Part shown: piece by piece, positions 35,005 to 43,030 of the stretch
How positions within the stretch are numbered: the stretch's first letter is position 1
Layout of the letters: every line of letters begins with the position of its first letter
Source of the DNA: Nitrospira sp.
GTDB taxonomy: Bacteria; Nitrospirota; Nitrospiria; Nitrospirales; Nitrospiraceae
Length of the DNA stretch: 50,210 bases
NCBI GenBank assembly: GCA_024330925.1
Contig: JANDJK010000011.1
Span: forward strand, 1 to 50,210
Direction of reading: 5' to 3'
The notes under the pieces: generated by a model
What the model saw: only the letters and a program-made list of their open reading frames with translations
Database searches by the model: none
What the model was told of the DNA's origin: nothing
Program-made: the position numbers and the translations under genes

Positions 35005-36009
35005 ATGCCGGATTGGCCACAGACGATGACGACAGACATCAGTTGGACCGCCGATGCCCTGGCACGATTGGAACGGGCTCCAACCTTTCTCCGCGGCATG
35101 GTACGGCGCCTCGCTGAGAAAAAAGCGCGCGAGGCGGGCTATCGTGAGATCACGAGCGCGCTTCTCGATCAGTTTAAAAACGAAATGATGGGAGGTGCAG
35201 GTGGAAACGCTCAAGCGTGGGTGGAGGAGTCGGGCTCAGTGGGGAGAATGCCTGCTCGGCTTCCATGGACAGCTGCTGCGCAAGAACGACTTGCCGAGGT
35301 GCCCGAATTCATGCGCCCGATGATCAAGCAGATCACGGAGGAAATCGCGAAGGAGCGTGGACACCTGGAGGTGAACGTCGAACTCTATGAAAGAGTTGAA
35401 GCGCTGGGGGATTCGTCCGAAAGCGCAGCAACGATGGAGTGGACGGATGGAGCGTTGGCTCTGCTGAACGAAAAGCTCAAACAGACTCCGCCGCTTGCGG
35501 CAGACTTGGTGGCCGATATGTTGAGGCGGGATGCGGAGCAATGGGCCAAGCAGCAACAGAGGGATCGCATCGATGAGACCGTTCTTCGCGCGGCGTGGGA
35601 GGCTCCTCTTCGCCGGATCGCCTGGACCGACGAGGCGTGGAAACGGCTTCAATCTGCACCGGATTTTGTGCGGAGCGGCATTCGGAAGGCAGCGGAGCGA
35701 AGGGCCCGGCAGTTGGGATTGTCGGAAATTGACTCCGCCCACCTGACACTGTTCCGAAATCATGCCATGATGAAAGCGGTCAAACGCATTCGTGCGTTTG
35801 GGTACCGCGAGCTCACCTTTGAGGCGTTTGAAACGGCCTTGCAGAAGACCAAACGACTGCAAGGAAACGAGCAGGCGCAGAAACGGCTGCAGGAGATTCG
35901 CAACCATTTTGCCGATCCTTCGACCAAGAAACCAGAAGGAGAAACATTAGGAGCCGAGTTGATGGCCCGCTTCCGTCAGTATCTCAAGGGAGAGGGGCCA
36001 CTGGAGTGA
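35005..36009 (+). CDS. Protein of four PCP_red-type repeats
   Basis: A 334-residue protein built almost wholly from repeats resembling the C-terminal domain of light-independent protochlorophyllide reductase: about 13-58 (ISWTADALARLERAPTFLRG), 86-130 (LPWTAAAQERLAEVPEFMRP), 144-198 (MEWTDGALALL, diverged) and 204-252 (IAWTDEAWKRLQSAPDFVRS). Repeats 1, 2 and 4 keep the W-T-x-x-A start and the P-x-F-[LMV]-R core. The tail is Lys/Arg-rich. No chlorophyll gene is present. The shorter relative at 20372 adds a zinc ribbon. It is close behind the HU-like gene, so the two may be co-expressed. GGAAGAG precedes ATG 35005. The function is unknown. Confidence 0.82.
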   Translation: MPDWPQTMTTDISWTADALARLERAPTFLRGMVRRLAEKKAREAGYREITSALLDQFKNEMMGGAGGNAQAWVEESGSVGRMPARLPWTAAAQERLAEVPEFMRPMIKQITEEIAKERGHLEVNVELYERVEALGDSSESAATMEWTDGALALLNEKLKQTPPLAADLVADMLRRDAEQWAKQQQRDRIDETVLRAAWEAPLRRIAWTDEAWKRLQSAPDFVRSGIRKAAERRARQLGLSEIDSAHLTLFRNHAMMKAVKRIRAFGYRELTFEAFETALQKTKRLQGNEQAQKRLQEIRNHFADPSTKKPEGETLGAELMARFRQYLKGEGPLE

Positions 36010-36105
36010 CAGGCGGTGTGATGAGACAAGAACGACGTTCTCGTGCTCCTCGGGGAGTTACGCGACCTGTCGGTAGGGAGGATGTAGCGAGAGCGGGATA
36101 ATCGA

Positions 36106-36426
36106 TCAGGGAGCCGTCTGCTGCTTGGGCCAGAATTTGTGTCTGATTTGAGGTAAGGGTTCGTTTTCAAAATTAGGAATGTCATAGAGACAGCGGTCAA
36201 TGGTTGCTACTTCCTCCTCCGTCAACTCTAGAGTGACCTTCTTTTTCCAAAATTGATCGAGAGTGAAGTAATCGCCCGATTGCGGCTTTTCTGCCAAGAG
36301 AGCTTTCATTTTTTGAAAGCCGGGTGTGTCAACGCCACTGATGCGTCCCTTGTTGCGATCGTGGCACCAGCGGAGCACTTCTGCGATTCCATACATGGTG
36401 ATATCGATCTTTACTGTATCGCCCAT
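36106..36426 (-). CDS. Conserved-looking hypothetical protein
   Basis: A 106-residue soluble protein that I do not recognise. It begins MGDTVKIDITMYGIAEVLRWC and has mixed helix/strand character with a charged middle (KKKVTLELTEEEVATIDRC). There are two cysteines. The ATG at 36426 has a strong GGGGAGGA upstream, which makes it a real gene. It converges on the PCP_red gene and diverges from the FG-GAP gene. A short palindrome AGAACG-A-CGTTCT (36029-36041) lies in the convergent gap. Confidence 0.7.
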   Translation of the reverse strand: MGDTVKIDITMYGIAEVLRWCHDRNKGRISGVDTPGFQKMKALLAEKPQSGDYFTLDQFWKKKVTLELTEEEVATIDRCLYDIPNFENEPLPQIRHKFWPKQQTAP

Positions 36427-36610
36427 CGAGATCCTCCCCTTCACCAAAGAAACTATATTATAGCTCAGTCTTGAACTGAAATTCAAAGGCTCCGGTTGCG
36501 TTGTCAGAAACGGGACTCCTCTCGTATACTGCGTTTACGTGATGATGGGAGGAATGGAGCAAACGGGCAAGAGAGTCGGAGGACAAGAGCCAGGAAGGAG
36601 AGGGGAGTGT

Positions 36611-37822
36611 GTGAGACTTCAGTGTCATGCTCGCAAGAGGTCCGTCAGGCAAGCGACCGAAGGTTCGGGGAGATCCTCTGTCCTCAACTGGTTCTGCGCC
36701 ATCACTCTCTTCATACCCACAGGGGGGTGGTTCCTCGGATGTTCGAAGACGGAACCGTATAATCCTCCGGATCTTTTTTACTATTTTGCCAGTTACAAAG
36801 TCGGCAAGAATCCGACCACCATCACGGCGACGGATCTGAACCATGATTCCTTGACGGATCTCATCACGACCAACATTGCAAGCGATACGTTGTCAGTGTT
36901 GTTGGGCAATGGAGACGGAACATTTCAGGAGCAAATTCAGTTGCATGTCTGCCAGGAGCCACGTTCGCTCGTTGTCGGCGATTTCAACCATGACCGTCAT
37001 GAGGATGTCGCCATTGCCTGCTCAGGGGGAGATGAGGTTCAAATTCTCCTCGGTCATGGAAACGGCCGCTTTGCAGAAGGTTTCCGCTATCCAGTCCATC
37101 GCACGCCTGTTTCGGTGGCCAGCGATGACTTAAACGGCGATCAGCACCTTGATTTGGTTGTGGCCTTGCGTAATGACAAGATCAAGGTTTTCCTCGGCGA
37201 GGGGAACGGTGAGTTGCGGCCTGGTGCGCAGTACGAGTATGGGGACACTCCCACGTCTGTCACCCTCTCCGATCTTGATGGAGACGGAAAATTGGATCTG
37301 ATTGTTACCAACGGGGGGCCGATGTCGAAAGGGGTCTCGATTTGGTTGGGCAATGGCGATGGTACCTTTCGAGATCCCAAAGACTATCCGGTTGGCAAGC
37401 GGCCGTTGAATGTCACGCTGGCCGATTTTAACAATGATCATCAAAAGGATCTGCTGGTGATTAACGGAGAAAAAGACAGCATCACGACATTGCTTGGAAA
37501 CGGCAACGCAACGTTCAGGCTGGGAAGCAACTCGGGGGCCAATGCGGGACCGAATTATGGGCTGGCGCGGGACTTCAATGGGGATCACTTCGTAGATGTG
37601 GCTGTCGTCAATCTTCAATCAAACGATCTTTCTATTCTATTCGGAAAAGGAGATGGGACGTTCCATTATCCTCCTCGCAATTACCGTACACAAGCTGGGC
37701 CGTTTGCCGTGACATCGTTCCGTGCGACCACCATGGGAACGGAGGAGCCTGGATTGGCCATCGCTGATAATGGGAGTGGGAGTGTTTCGATTTTCCTCCA
37801 TCGAGGGCTGAAACCGTCGTAA
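36611..37822 (+). CDS. FG-GAP/VCBS repeat lipoprotein, probable beta-propeller
   Basis: A protein of about 403 residues. I start at GTG 36611, ten bases after AAGGAG; in-frame ATGs at 36539-36545 are alternatives. A hydrophobic segment (VLNWFCAITLFIPTGGWFLGC) ends in a possible lipobox cysteine. The body holds about six or seven repeats of roughly 50 residues with a D-[FL]-[ND]-x-D-x-x-x-D-[LV] calcium-binding loop followed by LLGNGDGTF. This is the FG-GAP/VCBS pattern that folds as an integrin-like propeller. It is probably an outer-surface or periplasmic binding protein; the ligand is unknown. Confidence 0.85.
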   Translation: MRLQCHARKRSVRQATEGSGRSSVLNWFCAITLFIPTGGWFLGCSKTEPYNPPDLFYYFASYKVGKNPTTITATDLNHDSLTDLITTNIASDTLSVLLGNGDGTFQEQIQLHVCQEPRSLVVGDFNHDRHEDVAIACSGGDEVQILLGHGNGRFAEGFRYPVHRTPVSVASDDLNGDQHLDLVVALRNDKIKVFLGEGNGELRPGAQYEYGDTPTSVTLSDLDGDGKLDLIVTNGGPMSKGVSIWLGNGDGTFRDPKDYPVGKRPLNVTLADFNNDHQKDLLVINGEKDSITTLLGNGNATFRLGSNSGANAGPNYGLARDFNGDHFVDVAVVNLQSNDLSILFGKGDGTFHYPPRNYRTQAGPFAVTSFRATTMGTEEPGLAIADNGSGSVSIFLHRGLKPS

Positions 37823-37973
37823 CTATCTTTATGCGACCGCATTGAGCATGGAAGAGCGAGGGGGAACAAGTACATGGCTTTGCTGGGCAATCCGTAACCA
37901 TCCCGTTGCTTGACAGTATGGGGTGCCTTGGATAGAGTTCCCAACGGGCTGGCTCATAAGCCACAAGGCGACG

Positions 37974-38180
37974 ATGGCTCTTCGCTCATTCCTGTGGTGG
38001 TTCGTGATGGGGGCATTACTCACCCTCTCTGTCCTAATGGTGCAGGGAGGATTGCGTGATGTGTGGGAGGGGACCCAACGAACCAGCGAGACGAATATGT
38101 TCGTCTATTTGGGCACGACGCTAGTGGGCGGTGGCCTGTTGGCTGGATGCGTTGCACTCATCATGAATCGGCTTCGATAG
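37974..38180 (+). CDS. Small inner-membrane protein with two helices
   Basis: A 68-residue protein from ATG 37974 (AAGGCG upstream); the longer GTG frame from 37923 is less likely. Two hydrophobic helices (FLWWFVMGALLTLSVLMVQGG and MFVYLGTTLVGGGLLAGCVAL) are joined by a polar loop containing a Glu/Thr/Ser stretch. I do not recognise the family. It lies between the FG-GAP gene and a zinc-ribbon gene 18 bases downstream. Confidence 0.55.
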   Translation: MALRSFLWWFVMGALLTLSVLMVQGGLRDVWEGTQRTSETNMFVYLGTTLVGGGLLAGCVALIMNRLR

Positions 38181-38198
38181 CAGTAACAACTTCCCGCC

Positions 38199-38387
38199 AT
38201 GCAATGTTTACGATGTAACGGTTGTATGACGATCGAGCGGCACTATACGCGGCTCACCCGAAGGATTCACGCTCGCTGCATCAACTGTGGATTTTGGATT
38301 GATCTGGCCGATCTGCTGCGGTTCTTTCACAAGGTCATCGACAACGGACTCAAGGGGCAGAAAGTGCAGCAAACCCTGTCGTTGTAA
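38199..38387 (+). CDS. Small zinc-ribbon-like protein
   Basis: A 62-residue protein with two cysteine knuckles, CLRC and a third Cys close by at the N-terminus and CINC near residues 27-30, spaced as in short zinc ribbons. The rest is basic with a helical tail (DLLRFFHKVIDNGLKG). I do not recognise the family. It may be co-transcribed with the 68-residue membrane protein and the carboxypeptidase gene that follows 20 bases later. Confidence 0.55.
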   Translation: MQCLRCNGCMTIERHYTRLTRRIHARCINCGFWIDLADLLRFFHKVIDNGLKGQKVQQTLSL

Positions 38388-38407
38388 GAGGGGCTCTTGA
38401 TGGCGTT

Positions 38408-39355
38408 ATGAAGGAAGGTCTGGCACAAAGATGCTCGTTCTGGGCGTCATGGTGGGTTGGTCATGCCACTGCTCGGCTGAGACCGTCGATAACCAGGGGC
38501 CTCTTGCTCCTGCTGTTGTTGCTGTCTTCTCCGGTAACCCACGCCGGTGAACCTGCTCGTGAGACCAGAGTCTCTGGCTCGGCGGTGTCCTCCCTTGCGC
38601 CGCGAGAATTGCAATGGAGAAAAGTACCGGCCCAGAGTGTGCTTTTGAAAGATTTGAAAACGGGCCGTGTCCTTTATGCATACGAATCAACCAAGCGACT
38701 TTCTCCTGCTAGCCTGACCAAAATCATGTCGGCATTGGTGGTCCTCGAAAAAGGGAATCTGGAGGAGTATGCCACTGTCAGTCGGAATGCTGCGGCTGCA
38801 CCACGGAGTCATCTTGGACTGCGAACGGGTGATGTCTTTCGGGTCAAAGACCTCCTTAAGGCGATGCTCATTGTTTCAGCCAATGACGCTTGTTTGGCGG
38901 CGGTCGAACATGTTGGCGGAGATGAGGCGAAATTCGTTCGTCTGATGAATGCCAAAGCTGTTGATCTGGGACTGACCAACACGCATTTCAGCAATGCCTG
39001 TGGGTTTGACGCGCCCGATCATTATTCCACGGCTGAAGACCTTGCTAAACTGAGCGAAATTGCGATGCAGCATCCGGTGTTTCGAAAACTGGTTGCGGAG
39101 AAACGAGATCTCATCTTCCCGATCAGTGGCCGGCGACCGTACTTGTTGCGCAATACCAATCGTCTGTTGGGACGTGTACCAGGCGTTGAGGGTGTTAAAA
39201 CCGGATTCACGTCAAAAGCAGGGCGATGTTTGATTGCCAAGGTCTCTCAAGATGGCAGTGATCTCCTGGTGGTAATTCTCAATTCCAACCGTCGGTGGGG
39301 CATAGCGAAAGACCTCATCGATTACGGAATCCGCTTCGCCAGCGGGGTTCGATAG
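38408..39355 (+). CDS. D-alanyl-D-alanine carboxypeptidase (DacF/PBP5 group)
   Basis: A 315-residue periplasmic penicillin-binding protein trimming the stem peptide of peptidoglycan. After a signal peptide rich in Leu (about 26-46) come the three active-site motifs SLTK (102-105), SAN (157-159) and KTG (264-266). It ends soon after the catalytic domain, so the beta-rich C-terminal PBP5 domain and amphipathic anchor are missing and it is probably soluble. Translation from ATG 38408 begins 20 bases after the zinc-ribbon gene; its ribosome-binding site is weak. Confidence 0.92.
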   Translation: MKEGLAQRCSFWASWWVGHATARLRPSITRGLLLLLLLLSSPVTHAGEPARETRVSGSAVSSLAPRELQWRKVPAQSVLLKDLKTGRVLYAYESTKRLSPASLTKIMSALVVLEKGNLEEYATVSRNAAAAPRSHLGLRTGDVFRVKDLLKAMLIVSANDACLAAVEHVGGDEAKFVRLMNAKAVDLGLTNTHFSNACGFDAPDHYSTAEDLAKLSEIAMQHPVFRKLVAEKRDLIFPISGRRPYLLRNTNRLLGRVPGVEGVKTGFTSKAGRCLIAKVSQDGSDLLVVILNSNRRWGIAKDLIDYGIRFASGVR

Positions 39356-39729
39356 GGTTGCCGTTTTGGTTTATCCATCGTATCCCCTCGTCAATGCCGA
39401 ACGGTTCATCACATTGTCAGCAGAAGACACAACCAGACGCTGCCGGTGATGGGCCTCCCGTCCTCATCACAGGGTGCTGGTTTTAGTAATCCTGACAGAG
39501 GTGACCAGTGATCAGCAGGAAATAGTTTCTGCAAAGATCGCTGGCGGTTTATCCCATGTGGCAGATCAAGCGCGGTTCTGGGTAGGTGAAGCGGTTCCCC
39601 TGTGATGGCGTAAAATCCACAACCACCATTTTTACGAGGCTGGCGACCGGTTCCTTGGCTCAGTGGCAGACCGGCGAAGGTTCTCGATCTGCGCCCTCTT
39701 CAGGGGCAGAGGGTGCTTCCATGCTGTCG
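39356..39729. other. Gap between convergent genes
   Basis: About 370 bases between the carboxypeptidase and a minus-strand secreted protein. No gene seen. The stem-loop at 39691-39716 lies near its end. Confidence 0.5.
39691..39716. terminator. Stem-loop in the convergent gap
   Basis: GCGCCCTCT pairs with AGAGGGTGC as a 9-bp stem with one G-T pair and an 8-base loop. Placed between two converging genes, 13 bases from the end of the minus-strand gene, it could terminate either; no long T run follows. Confidence 0.4.
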
Positions 39730-40263
39730 TTAACGGGGAAGAGAAAACTCAACGTTGACGTCTTTTCCTAGGTAGTTGACAAGGAATCCTTGCCTGTCAT
39801 AAGCCAGCACCGCGCCCATGACGTTCTCGTCTCCTGAGTCCTCGGGGCCCAACAGCTTCCTAATCTCATCGGGGCTGTCGCTGTTTAGGACGCTGCGGAA
39901 GAAGCCTCTTGTCTTGAAGGCAAAGCGGTTATTGATGAAGATGAGATCGACTTTTCCATCTTGGACGCGCACACCAGCCATCGGTCCAGTTGGTTTGCGT
40001 TGATCAATCAGAAGAATAAAATTGGCTTCCTGCTCTGCTCTCACGCCGGAAATTTTACCGCTCATGAGGAATTCAACGGCTTTGGCCTCGGGGTCACCCA
40101 GTTTGACACCGAACAGTGAGATATCTCTGCTGGAAACGGTTTTGGGCTCTGTGACATCGTCCTGACTGAGTTCATAGGGCTCTGCCTGCGAGACCGACAC
40201 CAATCCAACCATCAGCCCTATGACAATTCCTATGGTCGTCCTCATCACACAATGACTCCCCAT
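39730..40263 (-). CDS. Secreted hypothetical protein
   Basis: A 177-residue protein I do not recognise. It has an N-terminal signal peptide (RTTIGIVIGLMVGLVSVSQA) likely cut after Ala, then a mixed alpha/beta domain with SLFGVKLGDPEAKAVEFL, VQDGKVDLIFINNRF and LAYDRQGFLVNYL. ATG 40263 follows GGAGGA by 8 bases. It stands alone among minus-strand genes. Confidence 0.65.
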   Translation of the reverse strand: MGSHCVMRTTIGIVIGLMVGLVSVSQAEPYELSQDDVTEPKTVSSRDISLFGVKLGDPEAKAVEFLMSGKISGVRAEQEANFILLIDQRKPTGPMAGVRVQDGKVDLIFINNRFAFKTRGFFRSVLNSDSPDEIRKLLGPEDSGDENVMGAVLAYDRQGFLVNYLGKDVNVEFSLPR

Positions 40264-40455
40264 GTGTTCTTTTCCTCCATGTGCTTACCAACCGTTGTGC
40301 TAAAACACAGGTGCAGCGTTTGCTGAAAGGATTGAGCGGCCGTTCTGTCTTCCGTATGACGCTGATTGTAGGCGGGAGAATATTCTGCTGCAAGGCGGTA
40401 GAAGCAAGACAGGTTACGACTCACCCCTCGGGCGCACTTCTTTCGCAAGGCCATC

Positions 40456-40749
40456 CTACCTGGTTGTGGCTGTCTGCAACAGAAGCTCACCGAGTTGGCG
40501 GAGGCGGATAAAGTAGGCTAGAGGGACCGGGTCCAGTTCTTCAATTACCGTAGCGAGCTCTGTCAAACAATCTTTGAGCACCGCGATTCGTCGATCGTCG
40601 AGACCGTCTGGGTTGTCGAGATAATACGTTACACATCCGCTGATCACTGTATCCAACGTCATCAAGTGACCTTGGTGCGGGCTAGAGAAAACCGGCCAGT
40701 CTTCCCGCTGGTGGCGATCCCACGCTGCTTGAATCTCTTGTTTTGTCAT
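40456..40749 (-). CDS. Hypothetical small helical protein
   Basis: A 97-residue, mostly helical and acidic protein with no recognised domain. It starts MTKQEIQAAWDRHQ and ends with a Leu-rich helix (LAYFIRLRQLGELLLQ). A GAGGGA site sits 9 bases before the ATG. It lies 57 bases after the dehydrogenase gene on the same strand and may share its transcript. Confidence 0.65.
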   Translation of the reverse strand: MTKQEIQAAWDRHQREDWPVFSSPHQGHLMTLDTVISGCVTYYLDNPDGLDDRRIAVLKDCLTELATVIEELDPVPLAYFIRLRQLGELLLQTATTR

Positions 40750-40806
40750 AGGGTATTCCCTCTCTGGACGGCATGGAGGCCCCTTGTACCCAACAGACGG
40801 TTGGGA

Positions 40807-42063
40807 TCATGGGTAGAGGCCTCGTTGCAAATGGGCCTGAGCCACTTGATCAATGCCTCTCATGAGTGCTGCCATGCGCATGGAGGTCTTTCGTTGACGG
40901 GATAATTCGAGCGTGCGGTGGAATGCTGAAGTGATCAGGTCGTGCAGCCTCTTCTGGATGTCCTCGGCACTCCAAAAAAACCGCTGTAAATCTTGAACCC
41001 ATTCGAAATAGGACACAATGACTCCTCCGGAATTTGCCAGAATGTCCGGCACAATAAAGACCCCCTTTTCTTCCAAAATACGATCCGCTTCCAGCGTCGT
41101 TGGTCCGTTGGCGCCTTCCACGAGGATTTTACAGCGCAACCGAGATGCGTTCTTTGCAGTGATCTGTTCGGAGAGAGCAGCCGGGACAAGGATGGTACAG
41201 TTCAGTTCCAGGAGCTCCTCGTTGGTAATCACCTCCCCCAACTTGATATCGCACAGGGGTTGCCCTTCCTCTCGATACTGGCGAAGCAATGCGGGAATAT
41301 CGAGCCCCCGAGGATTGTACAACCCGCCGGTCACGTCGCTGACAGCGATGACACGGGCACCCTGTTGCTGCATGATGCGGGCGGTATGTGAGCCAACATT
41401 GCCAAACCCCTGAATCGCTACGGTTGTCCCATCGAGGGGCAATCCTAGGTGGCGGAGCGCTTCCATAGCCACATAGACAACGCCCCGGCCGGTGGCTTCC
41501 TCACGACCAAGGCTGCCGCCCAGTGACAACGGCTTGCCGGTGACGACGCCGGGGACAGCATAGCCAACCTGTTGGCTATAGGTGTCCATAATCCACGCCA
41601 TGACTTGGGCGTCTGTACCGACATCTGGAGCCGGCACATCCTTGTCAGGGCCGAGGAGAGGAAAGATCTCTGCTGCGTATCGCCTGGTCAATCGCTGTAA
41701 TTCTGAGCGCGAGAGGGTTTTCGGCGCCACTCGGATGCCTCCCTTCGCTCCACCATACGGGAGACCAATGAGAGCACACTTCCAGGTCATCCACATGGCC
41801 AGGGCTGCCACCTCGCCGAGGCTCACATCGGGATGGTAACGGATCCCTCCTTTGGAAGGACCCCGTGAGGAGTCGTGTTGAACCCGGTATCCCGTGAAGA
41901 CTTCTACCCGTCCATCGTCCATGCGTACGGGGAGGCTCACGATCAGCGAGCGCTGGGGAAGTTTCAACCGCTCACGCAGATTGGGGTCTAACTGTAGCGC
42001 CTCTGCCGCTTCGTCGAATTGTGCAACAGCTAATCGGAATGTCTGAGTATCAAGTTCCTGCAT
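40807..42063 (-). CDS. gdhA: Glu/Leu/Phe/Val-type dehydrogenase (probable glutamate dehydrogenase)
   Basis: A 418-residue oxidoreductase interconverting 2-oxoglutarate plus ammonia and glutamate. The substrate domain shows GPSKGGIRYH (about 68-77), MTWKCALIGLPYGGAKGGI (92-110) with the catalytic lysines, and PAPDVGTDAQVMAWIMDTY. The nucleotide domain has AIQGFGNVGSHTA. The length and these motifs match the hexameric class with glutamate specificity, but leucine-type enzymes are similar. The first 14 bases overlap the end of lipB. Confidence 0.92.
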   Translation of the reverse strand: MQELDTQTFRLAVAQFDEAAEALQLDPNLRERLKLPQRSLIVSLPVRMDDGRVEVFTGYRVQHDSSRGPSKGGIRYHPDVSLGEVAALAMWMTWKCALIGLPYGGAKGGIRVAPKTLSRSELQRLTRRYAAEIFPLLGPDKDVPAPDVGTDAQVMAWIMDTYSQQVGYAVPGVVTGKPLSLGGSLGREEATGRGVVYVAMEALRHLGLPLDGTTVAIQGFGNVGSHTARIMQQQGARVIAVSDVTGGLYNPRGLDIPALLRQYREEGQPLCDIKLGEVITNEELLELNCTILVPAALSEQITAKNASRLRCKILVEGANGPTTLEADRILEEKGVFIVPDILANSGGVIVSYFEWVQDLQRFFWSAEDIQKRLHDLITSAFHRTLELSRQRKTSMRMAALMRGIDQVAQAHLQRGLYP

Positions 42064-42817
42064 ACTGCTTCTCCATGGGCTTGGGTCTAAACAGCGTTAC
42101 GTGTGATACCGGGTCAGGGGCCATGTGATTGTCCGCCGGGTGCAGGATGGTCGCCCATTCGAGGCCGAATACGTCGCTGAAAAGATTGGCTACGTGGCCT
42201 TTGACTGCTGCGATCGACACAGTGTGTGCCCCCTGAAGACGCATGGTGGTCATGCGACAGTTCGTTATGCCACAGGGATGGATGAGCGCAAATGGTGACA
42301 GGTCCATATCGACGTTTACGGCGCAGCCGTGTAGGCTCACACCTTGTTGAATGCGGATGCCAATAGAGGCGATTTTGGCAAGCTGTGGTGATAGAACCCA
42401 CACGCCAGGTCGCCCAGCCAGGCGGTAGCCTTCGATGTTCCAGCGCGCCAGGAGGCGAAGGACCACTTCTTCCAACATCCAGACCAACCGCCTTGGTCCA
42501 GTCGCGTAGGTGGCTACTTTGAGGAGAGGGTACACAACAAGTTGCCCAGGCCCATGAAAGGTGATGGACCCCCCTCGGTTTACCACCTGCACCTCTGCGC
42601 CAGTTTCTTGAAGGACCTGCTCGCTCTGCGGCAAGTCTGCTGGCTTCGTGGTTCGGCCCAGTGTATAAACAGGGCAATGCTCTAACAGGATGACAGTATC
42701 AGGTCGTTGGTTGAGTACGCGCTCCTGATGAAGCAAGGATTGAAAGACCCATCCTCTCTCATACGAAAGGGGATGATCAAAGATCAGAAGCTCGCCCCGC
42801 TTACGTCCGGTGGTCAT
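42050..42817 (-). CDS. lipB: Lipoate-protein ligase B (octanoyltransferase)
   Basis: A 255-residue enzyme moving octanoyl groups from acyl carrier protein to lipoyl domains. Landmarks are RGGSITFHGPGQLVVYP (81-97), the lysine in LAKIASIGIRI and the acyl-thioester cysteine in the HPCGITN stretch. It ends with an extended tail relative to E. coli LipB. It overlaps gdhA by 14 bases on the same strand. Confidence 0.94.
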   Translation of the reverse strand: MTTGRKRGELLIFDHPLSYERGWVFQSLLHQERVLNQRPDTVILLEHCPVYTLGRTTKPADLPQSEQVLQETGAEVQVVNRGGSITFHGPGQLVVYPLLKVATYATGPRRLVWMLEEVVLRLLARWNIEGYRLAGRPGVWVLSPQLAKIASIGIRIQQGVSLHGCAVNVDMDLSPFALIHPCGITNCRMTTMRLQGAHTVSIAAVKGHVANLFSDVFGLEWATILHPADNHMAPDPVSHVTLFRPKPMEKQYAGT

Positions 42818-42961
42818 GGTAGCATGGTCCTTCCTTCAAAGGGGCACTGTTGAGGAAGACTCGGCGACGCACGACAACCTGTGATCGCCTTGATAGAACC
42901 CATTGTGGCATAACCGTTGTGCAAGGAGAAAGCAGAATCATTCCCGTGGAGAGGCATCCGA

Positions 42962-42980
42962 CCCCCTTATGGAAAGGGGG
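42962..42980 (-). terminator. GC-rich hairpin downstream of the sigma factor gene
   Basis: CCCCCTT and AAGGGGG form a perfect 7-bp stem with a 5-base loop, 50 bases beyond the stop of the minus-strand sigma factor gene. No T run follows. Confidence 0.4.
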
Positions 42981-43030
42981 CAGGATGGCGATCCAATGAC
43001 TTCTTGGATGTTACGTATTTGATGGGGCAG

